NCBI GenBank assembly: GCA_020846775.1
Contig: JADLDG010000058.1
Location: 1 to 34,787 of the forward strand
Length of the DNA: 34,787 nucleotides
Direction: 5' to 3'
Origin: Nitrospirota bacterium
GTDB taxonomy: Bacteria > Nitrospirota > 9FT-COMBO-42-15 > HDB-SIOI813
Shown in pieces: positions 23,846 through 32,076 of the stretch. Within the stretch, counting starts at the first letter, position 1, and each line of letters opens with the position of its first letter. Made by a program: the position numbers and the translations under genes. A model generated the notes under the pieces. That model ran no database searches and was not told the DNA's origin. It saw only the letters and a program-made list of their open reading frames with translations.

Positions 23846-25522
23846 TTACAGCCTTCCAGACCTTATAATTGCCCAGACCAGCCAAAGCCCCAGTAAACCC
23901 GCTACTATATAGCCTACAGCGCCTAATAATGGAAAACCCAGAAAAAGGGGGCCGATCTGCGTCTGCATGATGATTGAAGAGCCAATTATGATTGAGGCTA
24001 TAATAAGACTGAAGGACAACCTGTTGCTGGCCTTGTCAATGTGTTGTTCCAGGCCTTCCAGTTTCTCATGCCTCACCTCTATTTCTATACGCCCTTCCCT
24101 TATACGTTTAAAAATATGATGAAGCTCACGCGGAAGTTCGCGAAGAAGACCGCTGACCTCTAACCCTATCTTGATCATGTCATTGTAAATCCTTGACGGC
24201 TCAAACAATCTCTTCCTGAGCAGGTGTTGAGTATATGGCCTGATATTCTCTACAAGATTGAATTCAGGGGCAAGTGTCCTTACTATAGATTCTACTGTCA
24301 TGAAGGCCTTGCCGAAGAGGAGCAAGTCTGTAGAAATTTTAATATGATGCCTGCGCCCCAGAGCTATAATGCCGTTTACAAACTCTGCAAAAGAAAAATC
24401 TTTCAGCGGGACGTCATAATATCCATCTATAAATTCCCTTATATCTTTCTTCAATGCCTTCTGGTCATAATCTCCCAGTATAATCCCAATCTCCAGATAA
24501 ATATCCATCAGGCGCCCTATATCTCTTTCAATCACTGCTATAAAAAGACCTGAAAGATTTTCCATCATCTCATCATCGAGACGTCCCATTATCCCGAAAT
24601 CATGAAAACATATCCGGCCGTCATCAAGTACAACTACATTCCCGGGATGAGGGTCAGCATGGAAGAAACCATGATCAAACAACTGCAGTAGATAGGAATC
24701 ACTGAATTTCTTTGCCAGGACATATCTGGAGTGAGCATCCCCGCCTACTTCGGTGATTCTTTTACCAGGTGCATATTCTATCGTCAGTATATGACTTCCA
24801 CTGATATCCCAAATAACTTCTGGTATGTAGACATCCTTTGAGTCGTCGAACATCGTCCTGAAACGGTCTGCACTTCTTCCCTCAATCCTGAAGTCTAACT
24901 CCTTTCGGATTGTAAGAGAAAACTCTTCTACCATCCCGACAGGATCATATAACTTTGCCTCAGGTATATATCTTTTGATCAGTCTGGCGAGTGTCAGGAG
25001 AATACTTAGATCTGTCTCAATTGTGTCTCTGATACCAGGACGTTGTATCTTTACAACGACTTCTCTTCCATCAGGTAACCTGGCCCTGTGAACCTGTCCA
25101 ATGGAAGCTGCAGCAAGGGGTGTCTCGTCAAAGAATGAATAGAGTTTGTCTACAGGTTTACCAAGTTCTGCTAATATTTCTTCTCTTGCCTGCTCAACTG
25201 GAAAAGGCGGGACATGATCCTGAAGTCTTTGCAGCTCAATGACATATTCCTCAGACAGAATATCCCGCCTCAGACTTAATATTTGCCCGAACTTGATAAA
25301 GGTAGGGCCGAGCTCCTCAAGGACGAGCCTGAAGCGCTCGGCTGTATTTTTAGGACTGTCTTCCTTCTCACGCGTCTTGAATATCCGCTTTCCTAATGGG
25401 ACATATCCCTGAAGGTTCAAGCTTTCAATCAGATAACCAAAACCATACTTAATCAGGGTATTAAGGATTAAACGGACACGCTGTATATCCCTGTATGTCT
25501 GTTTAAAGTGGTAGAATGGCAT
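23846..25522 (-). CDS. ABC1/UbiB-family atypical kinase
   Basis: Membrane-associated protein-kinase-like protein; the family supports ubiquinone or other isoprenoid-quinone and lipid metabolism. The 558 residues show the KxGQ extension (FIKFGQILSLR), the Ala-rich nucleotide loop AAASIGQVHRA, the invariant Lys in VVVKIQRPG, DPHPGN and the metal-binding DFG (FHDFGIMG). Two hydrophobic helices close the C-terminus (SLIIASIIIGSSIIMQ and GAVGYIVAGLLGLWLVWAII), as in UbiB. It begins just three bases after the Spy-like gene's stop, with GGGTGG as a weak ribosome-binding site, so it is probably co-transcribed with tlpA. No quinone-biosynthesis neighbours are seen, so ubiB is not asserted as the symbol. 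Confidence 0.92.
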   Translation of the reverse strand: MPFYHFKQTYRDIQRVRLILNTLIKYGFGYLIESLNLQGYVPLGKRIFKTREKEDSPKNTAERFRLVLEELGPTFIKFGQILSLRRDILSEEYVIELQRLQDHVPPFPVEQAREEILAELGKPVDKLYSFFDETPLAAASIGQVHRARLPDGREVVVKIQRPGIRDTIETDLSILLTLARLIKRYIPEAKLYDPVGMVEEFSLTIRKELDFRIEGRSADRFRTMFDDSKDVYIPEVIWDISGSHILTIEYAPGKRITEVGGDAHSRYVLAKKFSDSYLLQLFDHGFFHADPHPGNVVVLDDGRICFHDFGIMGRLDDEMMENLSGLFIAVIERDIGRLMDIYLEIGIILGDYDQKALKKDIREFIDGYYDVPLKDFSFAEFVNGIIALGRRHHIKISTDLLLFGKAFMTVESIVRTLAPEFNLVENIRPYTQHLLRKRLFEPSRIYNDMIKIGLEVSGLLRELPRELHHIFKRIREGRIEIEVRHEKLEGLEQHIDKASNRLSFSLIIASIIIGSSIIMQTQIGPLFLGFPLLGAVGYIVAGLLGLWLVWAIIRSGRL

Positions 25523-25525
25523 ATA

Positions 25526-26104
25526 TTAATGCCACCCGTACCCCCAACCACCCATTTGCGAACCTCTCCAATCCATTAAATGATGTAAAAGTTCCTGATA
25601 CTGTTTATCATTTAGAAAACTTCTCGTCTTTAGAAGTGCCTTAATTCTGTAAGTATTCAACGAGGACCATGCAGCCTGTATCTTGCCTGAAACATCTTCT
25701 ATGGCCTTATCACTGGCATTTTTTGAACTCAGCAGCTCCATAAGATCCATTTCGGCAATCTCTATTTCGACCCGCCTCTTCATCATTTCTTTACGGTATT
25801 CAGAATATATCTTCCGGAATTTCTCAGCCTGTTCTTCGTTAAGTTCAAGTTTTTCCTGTAACTCTTCCCACATATTCATCCCCGGAGGAGTGCCCATCAT
25901 TCCCCTTGACTTACCCATCATAGGGTGTTTCATTCCATGCCCACCCATCATGCCCGGCCCCTTCATGCATGGAGGCATATTATCGTCACTCTGCATATCA
26001 GACATCTGATAACCATCATATCCTTCGTCTGCCATGGCGCCTCCAGCAAATGTAAAGATGAAACTTAAAGCAGCAAATATTATCAACCAGTTACGCATCT
26101 TCAT
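25526..26104 (-). CDS. Periplasmic Spy/CpxP-like Met- and His-rich protein
   Basis: A 192-residue secreted protein. Residues 1-25 form a signal peptide (NWLIIFAALSFIFTFAGGAMA). The next about 50 residues are rich in Met, Gly and His (MPPCMKGPGMMGGHGMKHPMMG), suggestive of metal binding, and the C-terminus ends with a Trp/Gly/His tail. The middle (about 78-165) is helical with the LELNEEQAEKFRKIYSEYR pattern of the Spy/CpxP and zinc-resistance (ZraP) families, which act as periplasmic chaperones or metal sensors. AAAGGAGG lies before the ATG. It lies 32 bases after tlpA in the same operon. A role in metal or envelope stress is inferred only from the family. Confidence 0.8.
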   Translation of the reverse strand: MKMRNWLIIFAALSFIFTFAGGAMADEGYDGYQMSDMQSDDNMPPCMKGPGMMGGHGMKHPMMGKSRGMMGTPPGMNMWEELQEKLELNEEQAEKFRKIYSEYRKEMMKRRVEIEIAEMDLMELLSSKNASDKAIEDVSGKIQAAWSSLNTYRIKALLKTRSFLNDKQYQELLHHLMDWRGSQMGGWGYGWH

Positions 26105-26136
26105 GATTTACCTCCTTTGTTAGTTGTTTAAGCATT

Positions 26137-26709
26137 TTATAACGTATTCTGAAGCAGGGAAGATATATATTGGTTTGCCTGTCTGGTATCCCAGTTTCTG
26201 CCTCCCTGAGCCTTTCCTATTATCTGACCCTTCGAGTTGATGAAATAAGTGGTAGGGAGGGCCCATACTTTATAATTATCAGACACCTTATAATCAGAGT
26301 CAATAAGTGCAGGAAAAGTGAGGTTATAATGCTTAATGAATTTATTTACGCTATTAATATCCTCACCGGAGGCGACGGCAAGAATTACAAATCCCTTTCC
26401 CTTAAACTGTCTGTACAACTTTTCCATAGAGGGCATCTCCTCCCTGCAGGGACCGCACCATGTTGCCCAAAAATTAAGCATTATCACCTTGCCCCTGAAG
26501 TCTTTGAGATTTACCTGTTTGTTCGATACGTCTTTCAAAGTAAATTCCTTAGCCTCCAAAGGGGATGAAAACTCCTGAATTCCAAGGTAAGTTGCGGAGT
26601 AATCTCCTGCTGAAGCCTGCTCATCAGGCAAAGGAGTTAAACTCAGCCATGCACACAGGATAAGTACAAGCAATATACTGAGATGATTATTACGCGATGC
26701 CAATTTCAT
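26137..26709 (-). CDS. TlpA/ResA-like periplasmic thiol-disulfide protein
   Basis: A membrane-anchored or secreted thioredoxin-fold protein of 190 residues. The N-terminal hydrophobic segment (LSILLVLILCAWLSLTPL) is followed by a linker containing EFTLKDVSNKQVNLKDFRGKVIMLNFWATWCGPC. The WCGPC active site and the cis-Pro loop (ALPTTYFINSKGQIIG) are intact. Such proteins reduce or isomerise disulfides in the periplasm, for example in cytochrome c maturation; no cytochrome genes are near. The Cys within the N-terminal hydrophobic segment could make it a lipoprotein, though the lipobox is imperfect. A promoter is present upstream. It is followed by the Spy-like gene. Confidence 0.9.
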   Translation of the reverse strand: MKLASRNNHLSILLVLILCAWLSLTPLPDEQASAGDYSATYLGIQEFSSPLEAKEFTLKDVSNKQVNLKDFRGKVIMLNFWATWCGPCREEMPSMEKLYRQFKGKGFVILAVASGEDINSVNKFIKHYNLTFPALIDSDYKVSDNYKVWALPTTYFINSKGQIIGKAQGGRNWDTRQANQYISSLLQNTL

Positions 26710-26736
26710 AGAAAGATTCAGGAAATCTATAAAAAG

Positions 26737-26766
26737 ACTATAACATGCTGTTAATTATGCCGTCAA
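26737..26766 (-). promoter_or_regulatory. Promoter of the tlpA-spy-abc1 operon
   Basis: The minus strand has TTGACG (26766-26761) and TATAGT (26742-26737) separated by 18 bases, each five of six to consensus. The leader to the ATG at 26709 would be about 20-25 bases and lacks a clear ribosome-binding site. Confidence 0.5.
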
Positions 26767-26770
26767 GGAG

Positions 26771-26877
26771 AACCCTCGGCGCATAACGGGCATATTCTCA
26801 TTCTGAACTGGGTTCATCATATCATAGACACTGAAGCAAGTTAAGTTCGACACGTCACCACCGTAGACCGAGGGGTT
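26771..26877. other. Hairpin-bounded 107-base element, function unknown
   Basis: AACCCTCGG (26771-26779) pairs with CCGAGGGGTT (26868-26877) except for one bulged G, enclosing about 88 bases between the ankyrin gene stop and the tlpA promoter. One minus-strand frame is open across it to a TAA at 26755-26757 but has no proper start. It may be a structured RNA, a terminator-like region or a remnant of a dispersed element. Confidence 0.3.
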
Positions 26878-26882
26878 ACTCT

Positions 26883-28676
26883 TTAGAATTGCATTCTTTG
26901 GCTATTACTGGATATTTGAGCCTGAATAGCTTTGACTATTTCAGGATGATTCCTCTTTTCCGCCAGTTTTAAGGCTGTCATACCATCCGCAGTCTTTGCA
27001 GTGACATCCGCACTTTTTTCTAAAAAGGTCAATACTATATCTGATTGACCCTGCTCTGCTGCAACCATGAGGGCCGTCAGACCATTGTCTGTTCTTGCGT
27101 TCACCGGAGCCCCGTTGGATAATAAGATGTTGACCGTATCTTTGCTCCCATAACCTGCTGCAAACATCAAGGGGGTAATCCCTTCTCCAGTTGAGACATT
27201 TATTCCTGCACCCTTTTCCAGCAATTCCTTAACAATCGCAGCCTGCCCCTTCATCGAAGCAACAATCAAAGGCGTCATTCCGGACCTTGCCTTGGCATTA
27301 ACATTGGCGTTTCTGGAAAGGAGAAACTGCACGATGTCTCTCCGCCCGTGTTTTGCTGCGACCATCAGGATCGTCTCTCCTTCCCTGGTCTCCGCATTAA
27401 CATTTGCCCCGGAATCCAGCATGAGCTGCACCATACCAGTGTGTCCCTGCCTCGCAGCAATCATCAAGGCTGTCTCTCCTTCCCTGGTCTCCGCATTAAC
27501 ATTTGCCCCCGAATCCAACAAGTACTGTACCATTCCTAAGTGACCCTGCCTTGATGCAAGCATTAGGGCAGTATCACCTTTCCCGTTGCTCGCATTGATA
27601 TTGGCACCAACTTCCAGTAAGAGCTTCGCAACATCCAGATGACCCTGCTCGGACGCAATCATAAGGGGTGTCATACCATCATCATTTCTGGCATTTGCAT
27701 CAACACCCTTCGACAGAAAAGTCTGCACTATCCCTGCGTGACCAAGACCTGACGCAACCCTGAGTACTGCATTCTTCGTGTTGATATCTATCTCTTTTTC
27801 CATAAGAACTTCCACAACCTTTATCTGGTTATCCATAGTGGCTATTTCTAATAACGACATGCCGTAGGCTCCTCTGGTCATGGATGCACCTTTATCCAGC
27901 AAGGACTCTACAATGTCATCATGACCTCTCTCAACAGCGAATAGGAGGGCTGTCTTCCCTTCAATGTCCTGACTATCTACTGCTGCCCCTTTATCGAGCA
28001 GATAATTGACCATGCTGGTCATCCCATCTATTACGGATATCATCAAGGCAGTCTGGCCATACCGGTCGCTGGCATTTATATCAGCCCCAGAATTCAACAG
28101 GACTTCTGCGATCTTCTGGTGGCCCATCTTTACAGCTAACATAAGGGGAGTCCAGCCGTAGCGGTCCCGTACATTTACATCAGCCTTACCGGCTATCAAG
28201 GTTTTCACACTATCAAGGTGCCCTTTAATGGTTGCAACCATTAAGGCCGGGTTTGTCTCATCTTCATCGGTAACCCTGGCCAGCAAGGTATTCAAAATAT
28301 CAGTATGACCATGTACTGAAGCTAAAATCAAAGGGGTCAGACTATCTTTATTCACAGCACCCGCTGTGGCCCCCCTGTCGAGCAAAGATTGAACAATGGG
28401 TGCGTAGCCAATACTTGCGGCAACCATCAGGGCTGTCGAACCGTCCTGATATTTAGCATCAGGATTTATACCGGCGTCTAAAAATAATTTTACGGCATCA
28501 TGGTCACCCTTCTGAACTGCGGTCAGGAACGCCGACTCACTTAGACAATTTGAGATTCCTCTTTCTCTCAACATTAAATTAACTTCCTGAGGGATAAAGC
28601 CGTAAGCACTCAGCGGACTGGTAATAGCCATCGCTAAGGTCAGTCTGAATAACATCTTAATAATATAATTTCCCAT
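26883..28676 (-). CDS. Secreted ankyrin-repeat protein
   Basis: A 597-residue protein with a signal peptide (GNYIIKMLFRLTLAMAITSPLSAYG) followed by about 16 consecutive 33-residue ankyrin repeats with the usual DGxTALMxAAxxGHxxIVxxLLxxGAxVNA pattern. It has no recognisable enzymatic domain, so it is probably a periplasmic or exported protein-binding scaffold. The start is placed at the ATG at 28676, because GAGGAGG lies five bases before it. An ATG eight codons upstream would contain that ribosome-binding site within its coding sequence. Two adjacent repeats (about 27370-27540) are nearly identical at DNA level, showing recent duplication. It has its own promoter with a palindrome over the -10 box. 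The partner is unknown. Confidence 0.88.
   Translation of the reverse strand: MGNYIIKMLFRLTLAMAITSPLSAYGFIPQEVNLMLRERGISNCLSESAFLTAVQKGDHDAVKLFLDAGINPDAKYQDGSTALMVAASIGYAPIVQSLLDRGATAGAVNKDSLTPLILASVHGHTDILNTLLARVTDEDETNPALMVATIKGHLDSVKTLIAGKADVNVRDRYGWTPLMLAVKMGHQKIAEVLLNSGADINASDRYGQTALMISVIDGMTSMVNYLLDKGAAVDSQDIEGKTALLFAVERGHDDIVESLLDKGASMTRGAYGMSLLEIATMDNQIKVVEVLMEKEIDINTKNAVLRVASGLGHAGIVQTFLSKGVDANARNDDGMTPLMIASEQGHLDVAKLLLEVGANINASNGKGDTALMLASRQGHLGMVQYLLDSGANVNAETREGETALMIAARQGHTGMVQLMLDSGANVNAETREGETILMVAAKHGRRDIVQFLLSRNANVNAKARSGMTPLIVASMKGQAAIVKELLEKGAGINVSTGEGITPLMFAAGYGSKDTVNILLSNGAPVNARTDNGLTALMVAAEQGQSDIVLTFLEKSADVTAKTADGMTALKLAEKRNHPEIVKAIQAQISSNSQRMQF
27373..27540. repeat. Recently duplicated ankyrin units
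   Basis: A stretch beginning TCTCTCCTTCCCTGGTCTCC occurs at about 27373 and again at about 27472, one 99-base (33-codon) unit apart. The copies match almost base for base through the following ATTAACATTTGCCCC segment. The repeated peptide is SGANVNAETREGET. The near-identity points to recent unit duplication or gene conversion. Confidence 0.7.
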
Positions 28677-28721
28677 ACATTCCTCCTCTGATAATAACAA
28701 TGATGATTTTCTCGATTCAAT

Positions 28722-28756
28722 TTTGGGATATTATTCCCAAATTATCACCATGTCAA
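28722..28756 (-). promoter_or_regulatory. Promoter and operator-like palindrome of the ankyrin gene
   Basis: On the minus strand, a perfect TTGACA (28756-28751), a 17-base spacer and TAATAT (28733-28728) form a promoter. The inverted repeat TTTGGGA-TATTAT-TCCCAAA (28722-28741) covers the -10 box, and a further TTTGGGA half-site lies upstream of the -35 at about 28763-28769. This arrangement suggests a repressor with two sites. The leader would be about 45 bases, with GAGGAGG before the ATG. Confidence 0.6.
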
Positions 28757-28829
28757 GATCTTTTTGGGAATGTAACATCTCTCATATTAAAAGAAGGTTA
28801 GAGAATTAAAGATGGGATACTGCCAATGG

Positions 28830-31256
28830 TTAGCTTTTTGAATTCTTAATTAAACCCTCAGCCACATGAACAACGTCACCAACGTCCTTACTATAACCGT
28901 CAACACCTATCTCTTCGGCAAACCTCTTAGTAGTCACAGCCCCGCCGATCATAATCTTATAGGAAAGCCCCTGTTCATGAACAGAGTCTCTTACAACCTT
29001 CATTTGCATCATCGTCGTTGTCATAAGGGCTGACAACCCTATAATGTCGGCATTATGTTCTTTCGCGGCAGCAAGTATCTCCTCGCAGGAAACATTCTTG
29101 CCTATGTCAATAACATCAAAACCGAAGTTGTTAAGCATCATAACGCAAATATTTTTACCCAGATCATGGATATCCCCTTTTACAGTAGCCATGATTATAG
29201 TTCCCTTTTTAACCTTTGCCGCATTCTTTTCCATGAGTGGGGTCAGGACATCTACACCCCGTTTCATGGTCTCAGCAGAGGCTACCAGGTGGGGAATAAA
29301 CTTTTTCCGTTCGGCAAACAGGTCTCCCAGGTGCCTTATGGCTGGTGTCATAATGTCAAGGAATATGCCTGAAGGATCCAGACCATCCTTCATCCCTTCA
29401 TGAACTAATCTCACAATGCTGTCCCTCTCACCATCCACCACTGCATCGAATATCCTATCCCGGGCATTTTTGACTGTCTTGCCTGCCTCACCTGCTTTAT
29501 TGGGGGCAGGATTTGATTCTGTCCCCAATGTCCCCATAACAGAGATATACCTCCGGCATCCCGCATCCCTCCCGGAAAAGAGGCTCGCAGCAAGCACAAT
29601 GTTGTGCATTTCAGGATCATATGGATTTATTATGCCTGCATCGAGACCAGCCCCTATTGCCATTCCGAGAAAAGTATTATGAATAAGTTTCCTGTTCGGC
29701 AGTCCGAAAGATACGTTGCTTATTCCAAGGATAGTCGGACTGCCAAGGTTCTCTTTAACGAGCCTGATCGTCTCCAACGTTTGAGCAGAGGCGTCCGGTG
29801 CGGCAGATACAGTAAGGGCAAGACAGTCAAAAATAATGTCATCCCTTCTCAAGCCTAAAGCTATAGCCTTCTCAAGGACAGCCTCTGCAATCTTTAGCCT
29901 GTCAATAGCCTTTTCAGGCAGATCACTCCCGGCCAGCAGCGCAATCACTGCAGCGCCGTATCTTTTTATCACCGGGAGAAGTCTTTCGAGGCGTTCAGGT
30001 TCGGCATTAACACTGTTAACGAGGGCCTTTCCGGCATATACGCTGAGACCTTTTTCTATTGCATCAACACTGGAGCTGTCAATGACAAGAGGTATATCAA
30101 CAACAGTCTGAACTGAGTTTACAGCACGCTGCATATTTGATGGTTCATCAGTCATGGGCACTCCAACATTTACATCCAGTGCCATTGCATCGGCATCATA
30201 TTGCTTTCTTGCCTCAGTCACGACTGCATCCATTCTGCCTTCCCTGATTGATTCAGCAAATGCTTTCTTACCTGTTGGATTAATCTTTTCTCCTATTTTA
30301 AGAAAAGGATATCCGCTGCCAATATAAATGGTCCTGGAACGGCTGGTAATCTTAAGCCCCGGCGAAGCAGATCTTGCAGCGGGTTTTCTACCTTTTAACT
30401 TCTTTGACAAAAGGTTAATATACTCAGGAGTCGTCCCACAACACCCGCCCATTATATTTACACCGGCTTCATAAAATTGTTCTGCATATGATGCAATCTC
30501 ACCCGCAGTCGCAGGAAAGATGGTCTTACCACCTGCATTCACCGGAAGACCTGCATTAGGTTGTGCGCATATAAAGGAGTCAGTTGTCATTGAGATTTGT
30601 TTAACCACGCCGGTCATCTCTCCAGGCCCCGTTGAACAGTTCACCCCGATAATGTCCACTCCCAGCCCTTCGAGAACTGCTGCTGCAGTTTGCGGGTCAG
30701 TTCCTGTGTCTGTAAGTCCGTCCTGAGTGAACGTCATAAGTGCAGCAACAGGGAGGCCTCTTCCGGAACTTTTTGCAGCAACAACTGCCGCCCTTATCTC
30801 AATCAGGTCAAACATGGTCTCAATAACTATCAGGTCACATCCTGCACCAGCCAGGGCATCTACCTGCTGAGAGAAGATATCTACCGCCTCTTCAAAAGAT
30901 AGCTCTCCAAGGGGATAAACAGTGACACCACACGGGCCAACATCTCCGGCGACAATTCCTGTATCGCCTGCAGCCTTTCTGGCGATTTTAACCGCTTCCC
31001 TGTTTATCTCAGCCAGTTTGCCTTCAGCGCCATATTCCGCAAGACGAAGGCGTGAAGCACCAAACGTGTTCGTAAGAATAATGTCACTGCCGGCCTTAAT
31101 ATATTCCCTGTGAACATCAAGGATAATATCAGGCCTTTCCAGGTTCCATAAATCAGGGGCATAACCAGCTGGAAGCCCCCTGTTCTGCAGCATTACCCCC
31201 ATGGAACCATCAAGCAGCAGTATCTCATTTTTTAACCTCTGAAGCAGATTCCGCAT
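28830..31256 (-). CDS. metH: B12-dependent methionine synthase lacking the reactivation domain
   Basis: Transfers the methyl group of methyltetrahydrofolate to homocysteine via cobalamin. The 808 residues hold three modules in order. The first is the homocysteine-binding barrel with zinc cysteines (GVNCSTGP and GGCCGTTP, near residues 208 and 272). The second is the pterin-binding barrel (IYIGSGYPFLKIGEKINPTGKKAF onward, to about 570). The third is a cobalamin cap and binding domain with DIHDLGKNI, whose His is the cobalt ligand, and the GGAVTT loop. The C-terminal SAM-binding activation domain of E. coli MetH is absent, and the product ends soon after the B12 domain. The missing domain is supplied by the gene just upstream on the same transcript (27 bases before the start). 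Confidence 0.94.
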   Translation of the reverse strand: MRNLLQRLKNEILLLDGSMGVMLQNRGLPAGYAPDLWNLERPDIILDVHREYIKAGSDIILTNTFGASRLRLAEYGAEGKLAEINREAVKIARKAAGDTGIVAGDVGPCGVTVYPLGELSFEEAVDIFSQQVDALAGAGCDLIVIETMFDLIEIRAAVVAAKSSGRGLPVAALMTFTQDGLTDTGTDPQTAAAVLEGLGVDIIGVNCSTGPGEMTGVVKQISMTTDSFICAQPNAGLPVNAGGKTIFPATAGEIASYAEQFYEAGVNIMGGCCGTTPEYINLLSKKLKGRKPAARSASPGLKITSRSRTIYIGSGYPFLKIGEKINPTGKKAFAESIREGRMDAVVTEARKQYDADAMALDVNVGVPMTDEPSNMQRAVNSVQTVVDIPLVIDSSSVDAIEKGLSVYAGKALVNSVNAEPERLERLLPVIKRYGAAVIALLAGSDLPEKAIDRLKIAEAVLEKAIALGLRRDDIIFDCLALTVSAAPDASAQTLETIRLVKENLGSPTILGISNVSFGLPNRKLIHNTFLGMAIGAGLDAGIINPYDPEMHNIVLAASLFSGRDAGCRRYISVMGTLGTESNPAPNKAGEAGKTVKNARDRIFDAVVDGERDSIVRLVHEGMKDGLDPSGIFLDIMTPAIRHLGDLFAERKKFIPHLVASAETMKRGVDVLTPLMEKNAAKVKKGTIIMATVKGDIHDLGKNICVMMLNNFGFDVIDIGKNVSCEEILAAAKEHNADIIGLSALMTTTMMQMKVVRDSVHEQGLSYKIMIGGAVTTKRFAEEIGVDGYSKDVGDVVHVAEGLIKNSKS

Positions 31257-31272
31257 CCATTCCCCCTTCTTT

Positions 31273-31290
31273 TACTCATTGCTCATTGCT
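31273..31290. repeat. TACTCATTGC repeat at the metH junction
   Basis: TACTCATTGC followed by TCATTGC lies across the stop codon of the reactivation-domain gene. It repeats the decamer found twice between dxr and rseP (3246-3269). In the minus direction it reads GCAATGA GCAATGA, a seven-base unit, and the in-frame stop TGA falls inside it. Confidence 0.5.
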
Positions 31291-31984
31291 TTCCACTTAT
31301 GGCTTCTTTGCGTGCCCATCCAATTACAGCCGACACAGAAAATCGAGGCTCCATTATAAAAGACTCTGTAATAGAAACGCCTATTTTTTCAGCCTCAGTC
31401 AGCCTCATAATTTCACGTTGCGCCTCCAACCCCCAGTCTCCATAACCAGCAGCATAGCGAAATGTTGGTTCATAACCGTTCTTCCTGATTTCGGTTTCAA
31501 CTTTTGCTCCAACCTGCTCTGCCATATAATCAGCCATCCAGGACGCTACTCTTTCCAAATAATATGCATCTGCAATGCTTGATTTAGTAAGCAAATCAAT
31601 CTTTTTAACTATTCTTTCCCCTATCGTGCAAACCAGCAATGTCGCATAGTCGCATTTTTTCAAAAGCCTGAGAATATTTTCCCCTTGAAAAATAGAGTCA
31701 CTTTCAGCTAAAATGACTCGTTCAGTTTGGACCAGAGCCTTTCTTTCATTATTGTCGTCACCCCCTGGCATCTCAACCTTAAAAGTGCGGTAACAGGCAG
31801 CTCCTTTTATAAGGGAATAAGCCAGATCAATGGCTTTTTTTATGTCCCTGGCTATATGTTCCTCATGCATAGCCTTCAATGACTCAACACTGCGCGGAAT
31901 ACGAAGTTCCCGCAGCACCTTTTTTTCCTCTATTTTGAATGGTATATTGCTTAATACGACTACATGTCCAATGCTCTGCATCAT
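31283..31984 (-). CDS. Split MetH reactivation (SAM-binding) domain protein
   Basis: A 233-residue protein homologous to the activation domain of MetH, which binds S-adenosylmethionine and remethylates oxidised cobalamin. The SAM loop appears as FRYAAGYGDWGLEAQ near the C-terminus, followed by SITESFIMEPRFSVSAVIGW, the family's closing segment. The N-terminal IPFKIEEKKVLRELRIPRS and the middle LLVCTIGERIVKKID also fit stand-alone forms known from Thermotoga-like organisms. The start is placed at the ATG pair at 31984; a TTG at 32017 would add 11 residues but has no ribosome-binding site, and a TGTGATAAT promoter-like box falls between the two. It lies 26 bases upstream of metH. Confidence 0.85.
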   Translation of the reverse strand: MMQSIGHVVVLSNIPFKIEEKKVLRELRIPRSVESLKAMHEEHIARDIKKAIDLAYSLIKGAACYRTFKVEMPGGDDNNERKALVQTERVILAESDSIFQGENILRLLKKCDYATLLVCTIGERIVKKIDLLTKSSIADAYYLERVASWMADYMAEQVGAKVETEIRKNGYEPTFRYAAGYGDWGLEAQREIMRLTEAEKIGVSITESFIMEPRFSVSAVIGWARKEAISGKQ

Positions 31985-32076
31985 TTCATGTGTTATATTA
32001 TCACAACGCAGCTGCAAGTTAAACTATGCATGTCAGGGAGATATATGGGATCGCTTTCCTGGGAAATATTATGATA

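Noticed and set aside
26771-26877. A tRNA gene in the tlpA-ankyrin gap
   Set aside because: A GGGTTCA stretch recalls a T-loop, but no cloverleaf, acceptor stem or anticodon arm can be formed around it.
27290-28500. Regularly spaced repeats that could suggest a CRISPR array
   Set aside because: The 99-base period corresponds to 33-codon ankyrin repeats in one continuous frame; there are no identical short repeats with unique spacers.
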